From: Chloroflexota bacterium
GTDB taxonomy: Bacteria > Chloroflexota > Limnocylindria > QHBO01
Reading direction: 5' to 3'
DNA length: 7,563 bases
Assembly (NCBI GenBank): GCA_031177555.1
Contig: JAPSGM010000087.1
Location: 1 to 7,563 of the forward strand
Positions 6,749 to 7,563 of this stretch are shown one piece after another. Within the stretch, counting starts at the first letter, position 1; each line of letters starts with the position of its first letter. The position numbers were made by a program, and so were the translations under genes. Below the pieces are notes generated by a model, which ran no database searches, was not told the DNA's origin, and was given only the letters and a program-made list of their open reading frames with translations.

Positions 6749-7563
6749 ACCTGGCGCGCCCCGGCCGCCTTCCTGCTCGTCCTCATCGGCCTGGCCGCGG
6801 TGCCCATCCTGCGCGGCGCATTGGACTTCCCGACCTTCTACCTCACCTTCGCCGCCACGGTCCTGTTCTGGGCTGCGCTGGCCACGAGCTGGAATATCCT
6901 GTCCGGATACAGCGGCTACTTCAGCTTCGGCCAGGGCGCCTTCTTCGGCGTCGGCGCCTACACGACCGCCGTCCTGGTCGGCCGCCACGGGGTCGATTAC
7001 TTTCCCACCGTCCCCCTGGCGGCAGCCCTGTCTGCCGTGCTGGCGCTGGCCGTGGGCGGGCTGGCGTTCCGCCTGCGCTCGCTGCGCGGCGAGGTCTTCG
7101 CCCTCCTGACGCTGGCCGTGCCGTTCATCCTGGCGGCGCTGGCCCGCTTCAACACGGCGATCGACGGGGGCCAGGGCGTCATCGTCGCGGTCCCGGACGT
7201 GCCCACCTTCCTGGACGGCTTCCAGGACCTGGTCTACCTGGTGAGCCTGGCCATCGGCTGGGCAGCGGTGGCCATCGCCTTCGTCATGCAGCGCTCGCGA
7301 CCGGGCTGGGCGCTGTTCGCGATTCGCGACGCGGAGGACGTAGCGGAGGGACTGGGCGTTCCGACCTTCCGCTACAAGATGCTGGCCATCGCGGTCAGCG
7401 GCATGCTGGCCGGCGCCGCGGGAAGCGTCTTCGCCCTGCAGGTCGGATTCGTCACGGTGGAGAACGCCTTCGGCCTGACGGTGCCGCTGTTCGTGATCGT
7501 GATGAGCGTCCTGGGCGGCCGCTTCCACTGGCTGGGGCCGGCAGTGGGTGCCGTGGTGATCGT
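6746..7563 (+). CDS. livM: Branched-chain amino acid ABC permease LivM (3' partial)
   Basis: The frame is open from ATG 6746 to the window edge, giving 272 residues with no stop. LivM proteins are usually about 300-350 residues or longer, so only the C-terminal part is missing. Hydrophobic segments run throughout. The family signature TSWNILSGYSGYFSFGQGAF (47-66), continuing into FGVGAYTTA, is nearly canonical, as are LRSLRGEVFALLTLA (110-124) and the GGQG loop (141-144), which follows Asp140 where relatives often have Thr. The ATPase-contact loop is at about 187-226 (GWALFAIRDAEDVAEGLGVP, later SGMLAGAAGS). VLGGRFHWLGPAVGA at 255-269 is the usual C-terminal glycine motif. It lies 10 bases after livH with a Shine-Dalgarno in the livH stop region. 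Genes for the ATPases LivG and LivF would be expected to the right. Confidence 0.93.
   Translation, partial: MTWRAPAAFLLVLIGLAAVPILRGALDFPTFYLTFAATVLFWAALATSWNILSGYSGYFSFGQGAFFGVGAYTTAVLVGRHGVDYFPTVPLAAALSAVLALAVGGLAFRLRSLRGEVFALLTLAVPFILAALARFNTAIDGGQGVIVAVPDVPTFLDGFQDLVYLVSLAIGWAAVAIAFVMQRSRPGWALFAIRDAEDVAEGLGVPTFRYKMLAIAVSGMLAGAAGSVFALQVGFVTVENAFGLTVPLFVIVMSVLGGRFHWLGPAVGAVVI

Noticed and set aside
5826..6749. A 307-codon frame on the + strand over livH
   Set aside because: The product is Arg/Gly/Pro-rich shadow sequence, while livH in the other frame has clear family motifs over its full length.
5506..7528. Two long antisense frames over livH and livM (5506-6807 and 6677-7528)
   Set aside because: Both translate to Gln/Arg/His/Gly-rich sequence typical of the reverse strand of GC-rich membrane-protein genes.

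Overview
The window comes from a high-GC bacterium with strongly GC-biased third codon positions, GTG and TTG starts, and genes packed on one strand. A DUF5317 domain fused to an MFS exporter, together with a sigma-54-type activator, makes an uncultured Chloroflexota-like lineage my best guess. That is inference from gene content only. Every convincing gene reads on the + strand. I see no RNA genes, CRISPR arrays or insertion sequences.

Bases 1-2580 hold a membrane-protein cluster. It starts with the acidic, Pro/Ala-rich C-terminal tail of an unidentified protein that runs in from the left. An 11-bp overlap leads into a 649-residue fusion of a DUF5317 membrane domain and a 12-helix MFS exporter. 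Two tiny single-pass membrane proteins follow (68 and 76 residues, joined by an ATGA overlap).

Bases 2581-4158 hold a promoter-like leader and a complete NtrC-family response regulator (receiver, sigma-54 AAA+ domain, Fis-type helix-turn-helix). It starts at TTG behind a clear Shine-Dalgarno sequence. No sensor kinase lies beside it in the window.

Bases 4159-4504 are a 346-bp gap that looks regulatory. It holds a good match to a sigma-54 -24/-12 promoter, several inverted repeats (one close to the classical NtrC operator), a possible sigma-70 promoter and a 12-bp palindrome.

Bases 4505-7563 hold a branched-chain (LivK/H/M-type, HAAT family) ABC importer: a lipoprotein substrate-binding protein, then permeases LivH and LivM. 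LivM runs off the right edge; the two ATPases (LivG and LivF) would be expected beyond it. A hairpin just after the binding-protein gene may set the ratio of binding protein to permease. The simplest reading is that the NtrC-like regulator controls the adjacent amino-acid or amide importer through sigma-54. The DNA suggests this but does not prove it.
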